Source: Porphyrobacter sp.
GTDB taxonomy: Bacteria; Pseudomonadota; Alphaproteobacteria; Sphingomonadales; Sphingomonadaceae
Direction of reading: 5' to 3'
NCBI GenBank assembly: GCA_017744315.1
Contig: JAGIBN010000006.1
Span: 62,001 to 126,000, forward strand
Length of the DNA stretch: 64,000 bases
Shown in pieces: positions 34,953 to 43,812 of the stretch. Numbering within the stretch: the stretch's first letter is position 1; every line of letters begins with the position of its first letter. A program made the position numbers and the translations under genes. The notes below the pieces were generated by a model. It saw nothing but the letters and a program-made list of their open reading frames with translations, was not told the DNA's origin and ran no database searches.

Positions 34953-36065
34953 TCAGATGGCGACGGGAGCCGTTCCGTCAAGTCGGTGAGAGCACCTAAG
35001 GGCGACGGGATCGTCGCTTTCCGACAGTGCAGCGACCGTCCGCCAGCCATCAGCCCGCAGCTTTGCCCCGAGCGCCTGATCGTGGCCAAGCGGCAGGAAC
35101 ACGGTGTTGCGCCGCGGCTCTTCCGCCTTGACCGATTCGACCAGTTCTTCGGGATAGAGCGAGAAGCCGGTGGCCACTTCGTCCGATCCGCCAATGCTGT
35201 AAGTGCCGCCCCGGCCCAGCGTGCCGCGAACGCCATCGGCGTAGAGCGTGAAGCCGAACCATGACTGGTATTCGAAGCCGTGCCGCTCCGCCGGATCGAG
35301 CGTGAGCCGGGCCCGGCCGCCAACCCGCTGGGCGATCTGCCGCAGACCGGCGATCCGGCTCGCGAGGGCGCCGACCGTATCGATCGCGGCGAGCTTCTCG
35401 ATCGCTTCGTCGAACGGGCCGCTGGCGTAGAGCAGCGGCAGGTAGGCTTCGCCCCCTGCATCCTTGAGCCCGCCCGCGTCCTTGGCGTCGAGTTCTCGGC
35501 GCACGGCGACGACCTGTTCGGGCGACAGCGGGAATTCCTGCGCGGCGAGCGTGTCCACCAAATCCGGCAGGGTGAAATCGACCGAAATGCCCGTAGCTCC
35601 GGCCGCTTCGAGCGAGGCGATCGCGAGTTCCACGATCTCGGCCGCGGCGGCGACGGAATCGCTGCCGATCAGCTCGGCGCCGAGCTGGAGATTTTCCCGA
35701 CGCGGATCGAGCTGGCTGCCGGCGATCTTCACGACCTGACCCGCGTAGCACAGCCGCAAGGGCCGCGGCGTATTGGCAAGGCCAGTGGCGGCGATGCGCC
35801 CGACTTGCACCGTCATGTCCGAGCGCAGCGCCAGGGTGCGCAGGCTTTTGGGATCGACGAAGCGGAACAGGTGACGGGTCTTCACCCCGTCCATCCGCCG
35901 CGCCATCGACTGCATGAACTCAATCAGCGGAGGGCGCACACGATCATAGCCGTGCGCATCGAGCACGCCGAGCACGGCGCTTTCGATACGCGCCGCCGCC
36001 GCGGTGCTTTGCGGCAGGCGGTCCTCGAGCCCCTCGGGCAGAAGGTCAGCAGCAGGATCAGTCAT
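34953..36065 (-). CDS. hisZ: ATP phosphoribosyltransferase regulatory subunit HisZ
   Basis: The 370-residue protein is a paralogue of histidyl-tRNA synthetase that has lost catalysis and, with short-form HisG, makes the first histidine-pathway enzyme. Class II motifs are partly kept: motif 2-like TLALRSDMTVQVGRI, CYAGQVVK, and the late RGTLGRGGTYSIGG. Normal length for HisZ and no anticodon-binding domain. It is followed, 86 bases later, by the membrane protein gene and purA. Confidence 0.92.
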   Translation of the reverse strand: MTDPAADLLPEGLEDRLPQSTAAAARIESAVLGVLDAHGYDRVRPPLIEFMQSMARRMDGVKTRHLFRFVDPKSLRTLALRSDMTVQVGRIAATGLANTPRPLRLCYAGQVVKIAGSQLDPRRENLQLGAELIGSDSVAAAAEIVELAIASLEAAGATGISVDFTLPDLVDTLAAQEFPLSPEQVVAVRRELDAKDAGGLKDAGGEAYLPLLYASGPFDEAIEKLAAIDTVGALASRIAGLRQIAQRVGGRARLTLDPAERHGFEYQSWFGFTLYADGVRGTLGRGGTYSIGGSDEVATGFSLYPEELVESVKAEEPRRNTVFLPLGHDQALGAKLRADGWRTVAALSESDDPVALRCSHRLDGTAPVAI

Positions 36066-36078
36066 TGGAGCCCCCTAG

Positions 36079-36110
36079 CCGCTCACCCCTCGCATGCGAA
36101 GGGTGAGCGG
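36079..36110. terminator. hairpin after serA, no T-run
   Basis: CCGCTCACCC (36079-36088) pairs with GGGTGAGCGG (36101-36110) across a loop with CGCATGCG. It follows the serA stop by about 12 bases. With no T-run on either strand it may act as a Rho-linked or RNA-stabilising hairpin. Its arm resembles that of the hairpin at 4971-5003. Confidence 0.5.
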
Positions 36111-36121
36111 TTCAAGGTTGT

Positions 36122-37705
36122 TCAGAACGCCAGCGCCATGGCGCGCTTCACGCCCGGAAGGCTGCGCGCCTTCTCCAGCACGTCGGCGGGGACCTGGCTG
36201 TCGACCGAGAGCAACAGCACCGCCTCGCCACCGGCTTCGCGGCGACCGAGGTTGAAGGTGCCGATGTTGATGCCGTTCTCGCCCAGGAGCGTGCCGATAC
36301 GACCAATGAAGCCCGGCGCGTCCTCGTTGACGATGTACATCATGTGGCCGGCCAGCTCAGCCTCGACCTTGATGCCGAACAGTTCGACCAGGCGCGGTTC
36401 GGCATTGCTGAACAGCGTGCCGGCAACCGAACGCTCGCCCGCATCGGTCTTGACCGAAACGCGCAGCAGCGTGTGGTAATCGCCTTCCTTCTCGGTCCGC
36501 ACTTCGCGAACTTCGATGCCACGCTCCTTGGCCAGGAACGGCGCGTTGACCATGTTCACCGTGTCCGACTGCTGACGCAGGAACCCGGCGAGCACGGCGG
36601 CGACCATCGGCTTGATGTTGAGCTCGTTGGCGTGGCCTTCGGTGTGGATCGAGATCCGCGGCACCGAACCGGTGGTGAGCTGACCCACGAGGGTGCCGAG
36701 CTTTTCGGCCAGCGCCATGTACGGCTTGAGCTTCGGCGCTTCCTCGGCGCTCAGCGATGGCACGTTGAGCGCGTTGGTGACGCCGCCGTTGACGAGGTAG
36801 TCGCTCAGCTGTTCGGCCACCTGAAGGGCGACGTTGACCTGAGCTTCGTTGGTCGAGGCGCCGAGGTGCGGGGTCGCCACGAAGTTCGGCGTGTTGAACA
36901 GCGCGTGCTCCTTGGCGGGCTCGGTCACGAACACGTCGAGCGCAGCGCCGGCGACGTGGCCGCTATCGAGCAGCTCCTTGAGCGCTTCTTCATCGACGAG
37001 ACCGCCGCGGGCGCAGTTGACGATCCGCACGCCCTTCTTGGTCTTGGCGAGGTTTTCGCGGCTGAGGATGTTGCGGGTCTGGTCGGTCAGCGGCGTGTGC
37101 AGAGTGATGAAGTCGGCACGGGCCAGGAGATCGTCGAGCTCGACCTTCTCCACGCCCATTTCAACGGCGCGCTCCGGCGAAAGGAACGGATCGTAGGCGA
37201 CGACCTTCATGCGCAGGCCGTGCGCACGGTCGGCCACGATCGAACCGATGTTGCCGGCGCCGATCAGGCCAAGGGTCTTGCCGGTGACTTCGACACCCAT
37301 GAAGCCGTTCTTCGGCCACAGGCCGGCCTGGGTCTGGGCATTGGCTTCCGGCAGCTGGCGAGCCAGCGCGAACATGAGCGCAATGGCGTGTTCGGCGGTG
37401 GTGATCGAGTTGCCGAACGGCGTGTTCATCACCACGATGCCCTTGGAGCTGGCATAGGGGATGTCGACGTTATCGACGCCGATTCCGGCGCGGCCGATCA
37501 CCTTGAGGTTGGTGGCGGCGTCGATGATTTCCTTGGTCACCTTGGTCGAGCTGCGGATCGCCAGGCCGTCGTACTGGCCGATGATCGCGATGAGCTCTTC
37601 CGGGGTCTTGCCGGTGATGACGTCCACTTCACAGCCGCGCTCTTCGAAAATGCGCGCGGCGTTGGGATCCATCTTGTCCGAAATGAGAACTTTGGGCTTC
37701 GTCAT
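36122..37705 (-). CDS. serA: D-3-phosphoglycerate dehydrogenase
   Basis: The 527-residue enzyme starts serine synthesis. It begins TKPKVLISDKMD. The NAD motif is TLGLIGAGNIGSIVA, and the catalytic Arg/Glu/His residues lie in NCARGGLVDEEAL and TPHLGASTNEAQ. An intervening ASB domain and a C-terminal ACT domain (MYIVNEDAPGFIGRIGTLL) put it in the long type I form, which is often feedback-inhibited by serine. The ATG at 37705 has GGAGGC just before it. serC is upstream on the same strand. Confidence 0.96.
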   Translation of the reverse strand: MTKPKVLISDKMDPNAARIFEERGCEVDVITGKTPEELIAIIGQYDGLAIRSSTKVTKEIIDAATNLKVIGRAGIGVDNVDIPYASSKGIVVMNTPFGNSITTAEHAIALMFALARQLPEANAQTQAGLWPKNGFMGVEVTGKTLGLIGAGNIGSIVADRAHGLRMKVVAYDPFLSPERAVEMGVEKVELDDLLARADFITLHTPLTDQTRNILSRENLAKTKKGVRIVNCARGGLVDEEALKELLDSGHVAGAALDVFVTEPAKEHALFNTPNFVATPHLGASTNEAQVNVALQVAEQLSDYLVNGGVTNALNVPSLSAEEAPKLKPYMALAEKLGTLVGQLTTGSVPRISIHTEGHANELNIKPMVAAVLAGFLRQQSDTVNMVNAPFLAKERGIEVREVRTEKEGDYHTLLRVSVKTDAGERSVAGTLFSNAEPRLVELFGIKVEAELAGHMMYIVNEDAPGFIGRIGTLLGENGINIGTFNLGRREAGGEAVLLLSVDSQVPADVLEKARSLPGVKRAMALAF

Positions 37706-37737
37706 GAAAGCCTCCTGCAAATAGAAATTGGGTGGTT

Positions 37738-37759
37738 CGGCGGACCCGCAGGTCCGCCG
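37738..37759. other. perfect hairpin between serC and serA
   Basis: CGGCGGACC (37738-37746) pairs with GGTCCGCCG (37751-37759), loop CGCA. It lies 9 bases after the serC stop and about 33 bases before the serA start. There is no clean T-run, so it is more likely an mRNA stability or attenuation element than a full terminator. Confidence 0.5.
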
Positions 37760-37768
37760 GAAAACGGG

Positions 37769-38899
37769 TCAGGCCGCCTTGAGCGAAGCCCAGGCCCAGT
37801 CGAGCCAGGGACCGAGCGCTTCAATGTCCGCCGTGTCGACGGTCGCGCCGCACCAGATACGCAGGCCCGGAGGGGCATCGCGATAGCCGGCGATGTCGTA
37901 AGCGGCGTCGGCTTTCTCCAGCAGACCGGCGAAGGCCTTGATGAAGTCGGCGTCGGCGCCTTCGACGGTCAGGCAGACCGAGGTCTTGGAGCGGGTGCCG
38001 TGATCGACCGCGAGGTGGCCGAGCCACTCACGCTCTGCCACGATCTTGTCGAGCGCGGCCGCGTTGGCGTTGGAGCGGGCCTGGAGACCCTTGAGACCGC
38101 CGAGATCCTTCGCCCATTCGAGCGCCCAGATCGCGTCTTCCACCGCCAGCATGGACGGGGTGTTGATGGTCTCGCCCTTGAACACGCCTTCGGCGAGCTT
38201 GCCCTTGGACATCAGGCGGAAGACCTTCGGCAGCGGCCAGGAGGGGGTGTATTCCTCCAGACGCTGAACCGCGCGCGGGCCGAGGATAAGGACGCCATGG
38301 CCGCCCTCGCCGCCCAGGACCTTCTGCCAGGAGAAGGTGGCGACATCGATCTTGTCCCACGGAATGTCGTAGGCGAACACCGCGCTGGTGGCGTCGGCGA
38401 AGCTGAGGCCCTGGCGGTCTGCCGGGATCCACTCGGCGTCCGGAACGCGAACGCCCGAAGTCGTGCCGTTCCAGGTGAACAGGACGTCGTCTGACCAGTC
38501 GACCTTGTCGAGGTCCGGCAGCTGGCCGTAATCGGCGCGCATCACGTTCGCTTCGATCTTGAGCTGCTTGACGACATCGGTGACCCAACCTTCACCGAAG
38601 CTTTCCCAAGCCAGCGCCGTAACACCGCGAGCGCCGAGCATGGTCCACATGGCCATCTCGAAGGCGCCGGTGTCCGATCCGGGCACGATACCGATGCGGT
38701 GCGTATCAGGCAGCTGCAGCACTTCACGCATCAGGTCGATGCAGTATTGAAGGCGCGACTTGCCGATCTTGGCGCGGTGCGAGCGGCCCAGCGATTCGGT
38801 GGCGAGCTTGTCGGGGGAATATCCTGGCGGCTTGGCGCACGGACCAGAAGAAAAGAACGGACGCGCGGGTTTGCGCGCCGGCAACGTAATATCAGTCAT
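37769..38899 (-). CDS. serC: phosphoserine aminotransferase
   Basis: The 376-residue PLP enzyme makes phosphoserine from 3-phosphohydroxypyruvate. The N-terminal PARPFFSSGPCAKPPGYS and the PLP-lysine segment VATFSWQKVLGGEGGHG, with Lys in SWQK, identify the type typical of alphaproteobacteria. The ATG at 38899 has GAGGAGAG in front and is chosen over the longer frame upstream. With serA it forms the serine operon. Confidence 0.94.
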   Translation of the reverse strand: MTDITLPARKPARPFFSSGPCAKPPGYSPDKLATESLGRSHRAKIGKSRLQYCIDLMREVLQLPDTHRIGIVPGSDTGAFEMAMWTMLGARGVTALAWESFGEGWVTDVVKQLKIEANVMRADYGQLPDLDKVDWSDDVLFTWNGTTSGVRVPDAEWIPADRQGLSFADATSAVFAYDIPWDKIDVATFSWQKVLGGEGGHGVLILGPRAVQRLEEYTPSWPLPKVFRLMSKGKLAEGVFKGETINTPSMLAVEDAIWALEWAKDLGGLKGLQARSNANAAALDKIVAEREWLGHLAVDHGTRSKTSVCLTVEGADADFIKAFAGLLEKADAAYDIAGYRDAPPGLRIWCGATVDTADIEALGPWLDWAWASLKAA

Positions 38900-39030
38900 A
38901 AAGACTCTCCTCACAGAGAGCACGCGCGGCGTTGGGACCGCGTGGCCCGGGGCGGCCCTTAGAGACGAGTATTCTTGGCCGCAAGGACGAATTGGAATAT
39001 CTTTGCCGGAACCTGGGAAAGGAGGATGCG

Positions 39031-39540
39031 ATGCGCGTCGTTCACCTGGCATTGGCCGCAACAATTGCACCTGGGCTCGCAAGCCCGGCCCTTTCAGCAC
39101 CCAAGCCCGAAGAAAGCTGGGGCCGCGCGGGGGTCGACTTCGACACCTATCGCGCCGACTCGGTGGAGTGCGCGGAACTGGGCTATTACGCCGACGTCTC
39201 GGACACCGAGCAGGCAAAGGCGTTCGTCATTGGCACTCGCCGGCTCGAAACGGCCGACCGGACCTCTTCGGATTACATCGGCCAGGCGAATGCCTACGCG
39301 CAGATCAACCAGAGCGTCCGCGCGCCTGAACGGATCGAGGAACTGCGCAAGGCCATGCAGGCGATCGTCGATCGCTGCCTGACCGAACGAGGCTACGTCA
39401 GGTTCAGGTTGACGGAAGCCCAGCGCGACCAGCTCGGCAAGCTCCGCGCGGGTTCGGACGAGCGGCATCACTACCTGCACTCGATCGCGTCAAACAGCAC
39501 CAACCTGGAAGCCCAGGCCGTTCACGACGGGAAGTCCTGA
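39031..39540 (+). CDS. secreted protein of unknown function
   Basis: A 169-residue protein with a signal peptide (RVVHLALAATIAPGLASPALSA), then a helical-looking domain with two cysteines (VECAELGYY and VDRCLTERGYVRF) that may form a disulphide. Not recognised by motif. The ATG at 39031 follows AAGGAGG, a strong ribosome binding site. It is divergent from serC, with the promoter region shared between 38900 and 39030. Confidence 0.75.
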   Translation: MRVVHLALAATIAPGLASPALSAPKPEESWGRAGVDFDTYRADSVECAELGYYADVSDTEQAKAFVIGTRRLETADRTSSDYIGQANAYAQINQSVRAPERIEELRKAMQAIVDRCLTERGYVRFRLTEAQRDQLGKLRAGSDERHHYLHSIASNSTNLEAQAVHDGKS

Positions 39541-39606
39541 GTCTCCGTCCGCAAATCGCCCCCGGGGGATTCCTTGAAGTCGAAGGCCGTGTTATCATGG
39601 CGTTAG

Positions 39607-40287
39607 ATGGTCAGGACGGGTCTTGCCTTGATTTGCGCGGCGTTGGTCGCGGGTTGCTCTGCGGTGCCGGAAGGTCGGGGGCAGCAGCAGGCGAGTTCTA
39701 CTCCCGCTAAGCCGAGCGCCCTTCCCGCGCCAAGGAGTGCTGAGACGGGGCAATGCCTCTCCCGGCTGGTGCAGATGGGGGCGCAGTACACCGCGCTCGA
39801 CGATCGATACATGGGCCAGGGCTGCAGCCTGCTGAGCTCAGTCCAGTTGAGCAGCCTGGCCTCTGACGGCGCCAACCTCGGCGTCTCGAACCTGGGCCCG
39901 GTGACTTGCGAGGTCAGCCAGGTGTTCAGCGGTTGGGCGCGCTACGGCGTCGACCGCGCGGCGCGGCAGATCCTTGGCTCGCCGGTGCGGACGATCGAGA
40001 CGATGGGCAGCTATTCCTGCCGCAACGTCGCCGGGACGGACCGCAGGTCGGGCCATGCCACCGGCATGGCCATCGACGTGTCGGGCTTTGTGCTGGAGGA
40101 CGGACGGCGGATCACCGTCAAAGGCGGCTGGTTCGGCGGCACGGCCCAGGAACAGCAGTTCCTCCGCACCGTGCAGCAGAGCGCCTGCAAGCGGTTCGCT
40201 ACGGTCCTCGGCCCGGCCTACAATTCCGCGCACAACGACCACCTTCACGTTGAAGGGGTCATCGCCTCGAAAAGCTACTGCCGCTGA
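39607..40287 (+). CDS. extensin-like (ExtensinC) lipoprotein
   Basis: A 226-residue protein with lipobox ALVAGCSAV (Cys17), a glutamine- and proline-rich linker, and an extensin-like C-terminal domain. The block SYSCRNVAGTDRRSGHATGMAID and late HNDHLHVEG match the family's histidine and aspartate pattern, reminiscent of D-Ala-D-Ala peptidases. It probably acts on the cell wall, but that is family-level inference. It overlaps the convergent LuxR-type gene by 13 bases. Confidence 0.82.
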   Translation: MVRTGLALICAALVAGCSAVPEGRGQQQASSTPAKPSALPAPRSAETGQCLSRLVQMGAQYTALDDRYMGQGCSLLSSVQLSSLASDGANLGVSNLGPVTCEVSQVFSGWARYGVDRAARQILGSPVRTIETMGSYSCRNVAGTDRRSGHATGMAIDVSGFVLEDGRRITVKGGWFGGTAQEQQFLRTVQQSACKRFATVLGPAYNSAHNDHLHVEGVIASKSYCR

Positions 40288-41003
40288 CGGTGAGCTTCGC
40301 GCAGCGCGCGAGCGGTCGTGCGCTTTGCCCGAATGCGTCCGGCAACGACCGCCTGGTCGATCTTGACGTCGTCGTTGGCGTTGGCGGGAAGCACGGAGGG
40401 CAGTTCGAACTGGGCGTCGAGCCACAGACGGATCGCGTCCGCGATGTGGCCCGCAGCAAGCTTGGTCATCATGTTGCCGCGATGGATTTCGACGGTGCGC
40501 GGGCTGATGTCGAGGAAGGTGCCGATCTCCCGGTTGGAGCGCCCCGCGCTCAGCAGTTCGAGCACCTCGCGTTCGCGGCGGCTGAGCATCCCGATCGCGT
40601 GCCGAGCACTGACTTCGCGACGGCGCCGTTCGGCATATTCGCGAGACTCTGCGATGATCCCGGCCAGGCGGCGAACGAAGCTGCCCATTTCCAGCGGCAA
40701 GGTCAGGTAGTCGATTGCACCCGCCTTGATCGCGGCGACCGCCCGATCGATCCTCGGTTCGTCAGAGGCGACCACGACCGGCAGCCAGATACCATGTTCG
40801 CCAAACTTCCGGATGAGCGAGCCGGTCATCGCGGTCTCGCCGTCGTCCGCGGCGATGATGATCCCATCGGTCGGCGGCCGGTCGAGCAGTTCCTCGAACT
40901 CGGAATAGACCTCCGCATGATGGCCCAACGCAAATGCGATGCGGGCTTGTTCGGCGCGGGAGCGGCTGTCACCGCCGACGATGTGCAGGGTCGTCCTTTT
41001 CAT
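40275..41003 (-). CDS. LuxR/FixJ-type regulator with a degenerate receiver
   Basis: A 242-residue protein with a receiver-like domain (about 5-120) and a LuxR helix-turn-helix at about 150-210 (MLSRREREVLELLSAGRSNREIG, then TVEIHRGNMMTKL). The receiver has lost key residues: the acidic pair reads GGD (HIVGGDSRSR), the phosphoacceptor region reads IIIAADDG where LxD is expected, and the usual lysine-proline reads YLTLPLE. It probably acts without phosphorylation. The ATG at 41003 fits the usual domain start. Anbu ends 172 bases upstream on the same strand. Confidence 0.85.
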   Translation of the reverse strand: MKRTTLHIVGGDSRSRAEQARIAFALGHHAEVYSEFEELLDRPPTDGIIIAADDGETAMTGSLIRKFGEHGIWLPVVVASDEPRIDRAVAAIKAGAIDYLTLPLEMGSFVRRLAGIIAESREYAERRRREVSARHAIGMLSRREREVLELLSAGRSNREIGTFLDISPRTVEIHRGNMMTKLAAGHIADAIRLWLDAQFELPSVLPANANDDVKIDQAVVAGRIRAKRTTARALREAHRQRQ

Positions 41004-41104
41004 GGACAATACGATGCCGTCGACGAGGAGTCCGCGCATCATGAGGCCCATCGGTTTCGGAGTGAATCCGCATGGTTACCGAACGATATACGGCCTATCC
41101 CCTA

Positions 41105-41118
41105 GGTAAATATACCTC
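41105..41118. promoter_or_regulatory. perfect inverted repeat upstream of the LuxR-type gene
   Basis: AGGTA-N4-TACCT lies about 100 bases upstream of the LuxR-type start codon, in the 172-base gap between Anbu and this gene. It suits a dimeric regulator, perhaps the LuxR protein itself. Confidence 0.35.
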
Positions 41119-41174
41119 CATTCTGGATGCAGTTGCCCGAGTTATCCCCAATATTTTCAACAACATACGTAAAA

Positions 41175-41942
41175 CTACTTAGTTTCGGCACTTTTTGGCG
41201 CATTTTGGTAAAACGTGTAGTCGGGCAGGACGTGGAATGCGCTCCTCAGCGCGTCGCTCCAGCCGGAGGATATCGAGTCAAAATACGGATCGCCGTACTC
41301 GATCCGGCGCTCGTGGAGCGGCTTGAACTCGTCCCGTTTGACGACCAGCAGATCGAACGGAAGCCCGACCGAGAGATTGGCCTTGAGCGTGGAATCGAAG
41401 CTGAGGAACAGCAGTTTGACCGCATCCTCGAAGCTCATGTCCTTGTCATAGCCGCGAACCAGGATCGGCCGGCCGTACTTGGTCTCACCGATCTGGAAGA
41501 AGGGTGTATCGAAGCTGGCTTCGATGAAGTTGCCCTCCGGGTAGATCATGAACAGCCGCGGCTCCATGCCCTTGATCTGGCCGGCGACGATGATGGACGC
41601 GGTGAAGCGCCCCATTCCCTGCATGCCGTTCTCGTCCTGGATCTCGCGCACGGTCTCTCGCAGGAGCTTGCCGATCTCGGCCGCGACCTGGAACATCGTC
41701 GGTATCTCGAGCAGCGAGTTCTGCCGGTCATCGGGAGCCTTAGAGCGCTCCTCGAGCTTGCTGATCACCGCCTGGGTGGTGGCGAGATTGCCCGCCGTCA
41801 TGATCGCGATCAGGCGCTCGCCCGGCTTGCTCCAGTGAAACATCTTGCGGAAGACCGAGATGTTATCAACGCCGGAATTGGTGCGGGTGTCGCTCATGAG
41901 GACGAGACCGTCATCAAGCTTCATGCCTACGCAATACGTCAT
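41175..41942 (-). CDS. anbu: Anbu proteasome-type peptidase
   Basis: A 255-residue Ntn-fold protein of the Anbu family (bacterial relatives of the proteasome beta subunit and HslV). After removal of Met1 the nucleophile is Thr1 (TYCVGMKLDDGLVLMSDTRT). Asp17 lies in SDTRT and the Lys at about 32 in SVFRKM, as in proteasome active sites. TASIIVAGQIKG and LFLSFDSTLKANLSVGLPFD are conserved Anbu blocks. It comes last in an operon with ATP-grasp, alpha-E and transglutaminase genes. Function is unresolved: it may degrade or process a peptide made by the ligase. Confidence 0.92.
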   Translation of the reverse strand: MTYCVGMKLDDGLVLMSDTRTNSGVDNISVFRKMFHWSKPGERLIAIMTAGNLATTQAVISKLEERSKAPDDRQNSLLEIPTMFQVAAEIGKLLRETVREIQDENGMQGMGRFTASIIVAGQIKGMEPRLFMIYPEGNFIEASFDTPFFQIGETKYGRPILVRGYDKDMSFEDAVKLLFLSFDSTLKANLSVGLPFDLLVVKRDEFKPLHERRIEYGDPYFDSISSGWSDALRSAFHVLPDYTFYQNAPKSAETK

Positions 41943-42003
41943 GTCCTGCCCCTGTTCTTATCCGTTTTGATTCAGCCAGTGTCGCGCAGCGCCGCGGCGC
42001 CTT

Positions 42004-42819
42004 TTACTGCTGTACGGTCTGCTGTTCCACCGCGAGTGCGACAAACAGATCTTCGGTCTCGGCGCCGAAGCTGATTCCGGCGACTGGTGCGGCGTCAGCG
42101 TAGTCACGCCCGGTGGCCAGGCGGACATAGCGCGGATCCGGGCTGATCCCGTTCGAAACGTCGAAACCCACCCAGCCGAGCCCATCAAGCCAGGCCTCGG
42201 CCCAGGCGTGCGTCGCCTCCTGCTCAACCCGGTCGTTCATCATCAGGTACCCGCTGACATAGCGTGCCGGAACCTCGAGGCATCGGGCGGCGGCGATGAA
42301 TATCTGCGCGTGGTCCTGGCAAACCCCATGCCCGGCAGCCACCGCGTCTTCGGCCGAAGTGTCGACCATGGTGTGGCCGGTGTCGTAAACCACGCGCTCG
42401 CGGATCGCGGCGGAGAGGTTGTGCAGCGTCGCCACGATCCCGTCCTCGCTGCGGCCGACAGAGGCGACAAGCTGCTTGATCCGGGGCCCTGGCTGCGTGA
42501 GCTCTGTGTGGCCGAGGAAGGACCACAGGGGCAAGTGACCCGCGTGTTGGCCCAGTACCCCCGCCCGGTCCTCGGTCACGACGGTGCCCTGGCAGGAGAT
42601 GACCACTTCCTGGCTTCCCTCGATCACCGACACGAGCGTGACGTGATTGAAGTTCTGGTCATCGTAGTGGAGCTCTTCGCGCGCGCCTTCGTACTCCATG
42701 CTCCAGTCGAGCACCGTCTGCCCCTGCGTCCCCTTCGGGATCAGCCGCAACCGCTGCAGGCCGTACTTGACCGGCTCCTTGAAGCGGTACCGGGTGGTGT
42801 GGCGAATGGAGAGGTGCAT
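42004..42819 (-). CDS. transglutaminase-like protein of the Anbu system
   Basis: A 271-residue protein with an N-terminal beta domain (HTTRYRFKEPVKYGLQRLRLIP) found in bacterial transglutaminases and a papain-like core. The triad is C167 (GHGVCQDHAQIF), H204 (THAWAEAW) and D220 (GFDVSNG). It could cleave or crosslink a peptide or isopeptide linkage. It lies 61 bases before Anbu and 17 bases after the alpha-E gene, and such fusions or neighbours are a known signature of the Anbu operon. Confidence 0.9.
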   Translation of the reverse strand: MHLSIRHTTRYRFKEPVKYGLQRLRLIPKGTQGQTVLDWSMEYEGAREELHYDDQNFNHVTLVSVIEGSQEVVISCQGTVVTEDRAGVLGQHAGHLPLWSFLGHTELTQPGPRIKQLVASVGRSEDGIVATLHNLSAAIRERVVYDTGHTMVDTSAEDAVAAGHGVCQDHAQIFIAAARCLEVPARYVSGYLMMNDRVEQEATHAWAEAWLDGLGWVGFDVSNGISPDPRYVRLATGRDYADAAPVAGISFGAETEDLFVALAVEQQTVQQ

Positions 42820-42836
42820 GACTGTCGGTCCCGACC

Positions 42837-43781
42837 TCAGGCGGTGAAGCGATATTGCTCGGCGATCGCAGTGGCGACCGAGCGGTTGCGGAGGATGAAC
42901 TGCAGAAGGAATTCGTGCAGCCCCTGGTCGAAGATCTCTTCGATGGTCTTGCCGGTCAGCTGTTGGTCGACTTGCCGCATCAGGGCGTCGGCCGGCCCTT
43001 CATGACCATGCAGCCGGGCCAGCGCCCCGAGGTTCTCGCGCATGGTGGCATAGGAGAACGCCAGGCTGCGCGGAAAGCGGTCGTCCAGAACCACGAACTG
43101 CGCGATCGAGCGGGCGTCCATTCGTCCGGCGTTGAGCCAGCGATAGGCGCGTTCGCCGGACAAGGAGCGCAGCACGTTGTCCCACTGTGCCGTGTCGAGC
43201 ACCGTGCCAACGTAAGAGAGCGACGGCAGCAACAGGTAGTACTTCACGTCGAGGATGCGGGCGGTGTTGTCCGCTCGCTCCAGGAAAGTGCCCGCTCGCG
43301 CGAAATAGTACGTCTCGTTGCGCATCATCGAGCCGTGCGTGGCTCCCCTGGCGAGCGTGGACTCGCGCCGCACTGCCGCCAGAGCATGGCCGAGGCCCGC
43401 TTCGCGCACCGGCCGCGCCAACAGGTCGCGCAAGGTCATCCAGCCCTCGTTGACCGCTTCCCACACTTCCAAGGTGATGGCGGAGCGGCAAGTCCGCGCG
43501 TTGATCCGGGCGCGCTCGAACATCGAGAGGACGTTTTCCGGATTGGCTTTCGACCGCAGCACAAAGTCACTGACGTGAGCACCGGAGAAGTCGCTGAAGC
43601 TCGCCTCGTAGCTTTGCAGCAGGCCGAGGGTGTGGAGGACCGAACGCCATTCCTCGGTTTCGGCATCGGGCCCGCGCGTAAGCGCCATCCGGTGACCGGC
43701 CGCCAGCAGACGCGCGGTATTCTCCGCCCGCTCCAGATAGCGGTACATCCAGAAGATGCCGTTGGCGACGCGCCCTAGCAT
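42837..43781 (-). CDS. alpha-E domain protein (DUF403)
   Basis: The 314-residue helical protein belongs to the alpha-E family: MLGRVANGIFWMYRYLERAENTAR is its standard opening, with ETYYFARAGTFLERADNTARILDVKYYLLLPSL repeating the glutamate-containing helix in mid-protein, and RLHGHEGPADALMRQVDQQL toward the end. These proteins always occur with circularly permuted ATP-grasp ligases and are thought to assist or regulate them. It lies 31 bases after the ligase gene. Confidence 0.92.
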   Translation of the reverse strand: MLGRVANGIFWMYRYLERAENTARLLAAGHRMALTRGPDAETEEWRSVLHTLGLLQSYEASFSDFSGAHVSDFVLRSKANPENVLSMFERARINARTCRSAITLEVWEAVNEGWMTLRDLLARPVREAGLGHALAAVRRESTLARGATHGSMMRNETYYFARAGTFLERADNTARILDVKYYLLLPSLSYVGTVLDTAQWDNVLRSLSGERAYRWLNAGRMDARSIAQFVVLDDRFPRSLAFSYATMRENLGALARLHGHEGPADALMRQVDQQLTGKTIEEIFDQGLHEFLLQFILRNRSVATAIAEQYRFTA

Positions 43782-43812
43782 GGTGAAGTCTTGCAGGTGG
43801 GTCGCGGGGCCA

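Noticed and set aside
36344..38494. Plus-strand open frame of about 700 codons opposite serA and serC
   Set aside because: It spans the antisense of two well supported enzyme genes and the gap between them, so it is a shadow of codon bias.
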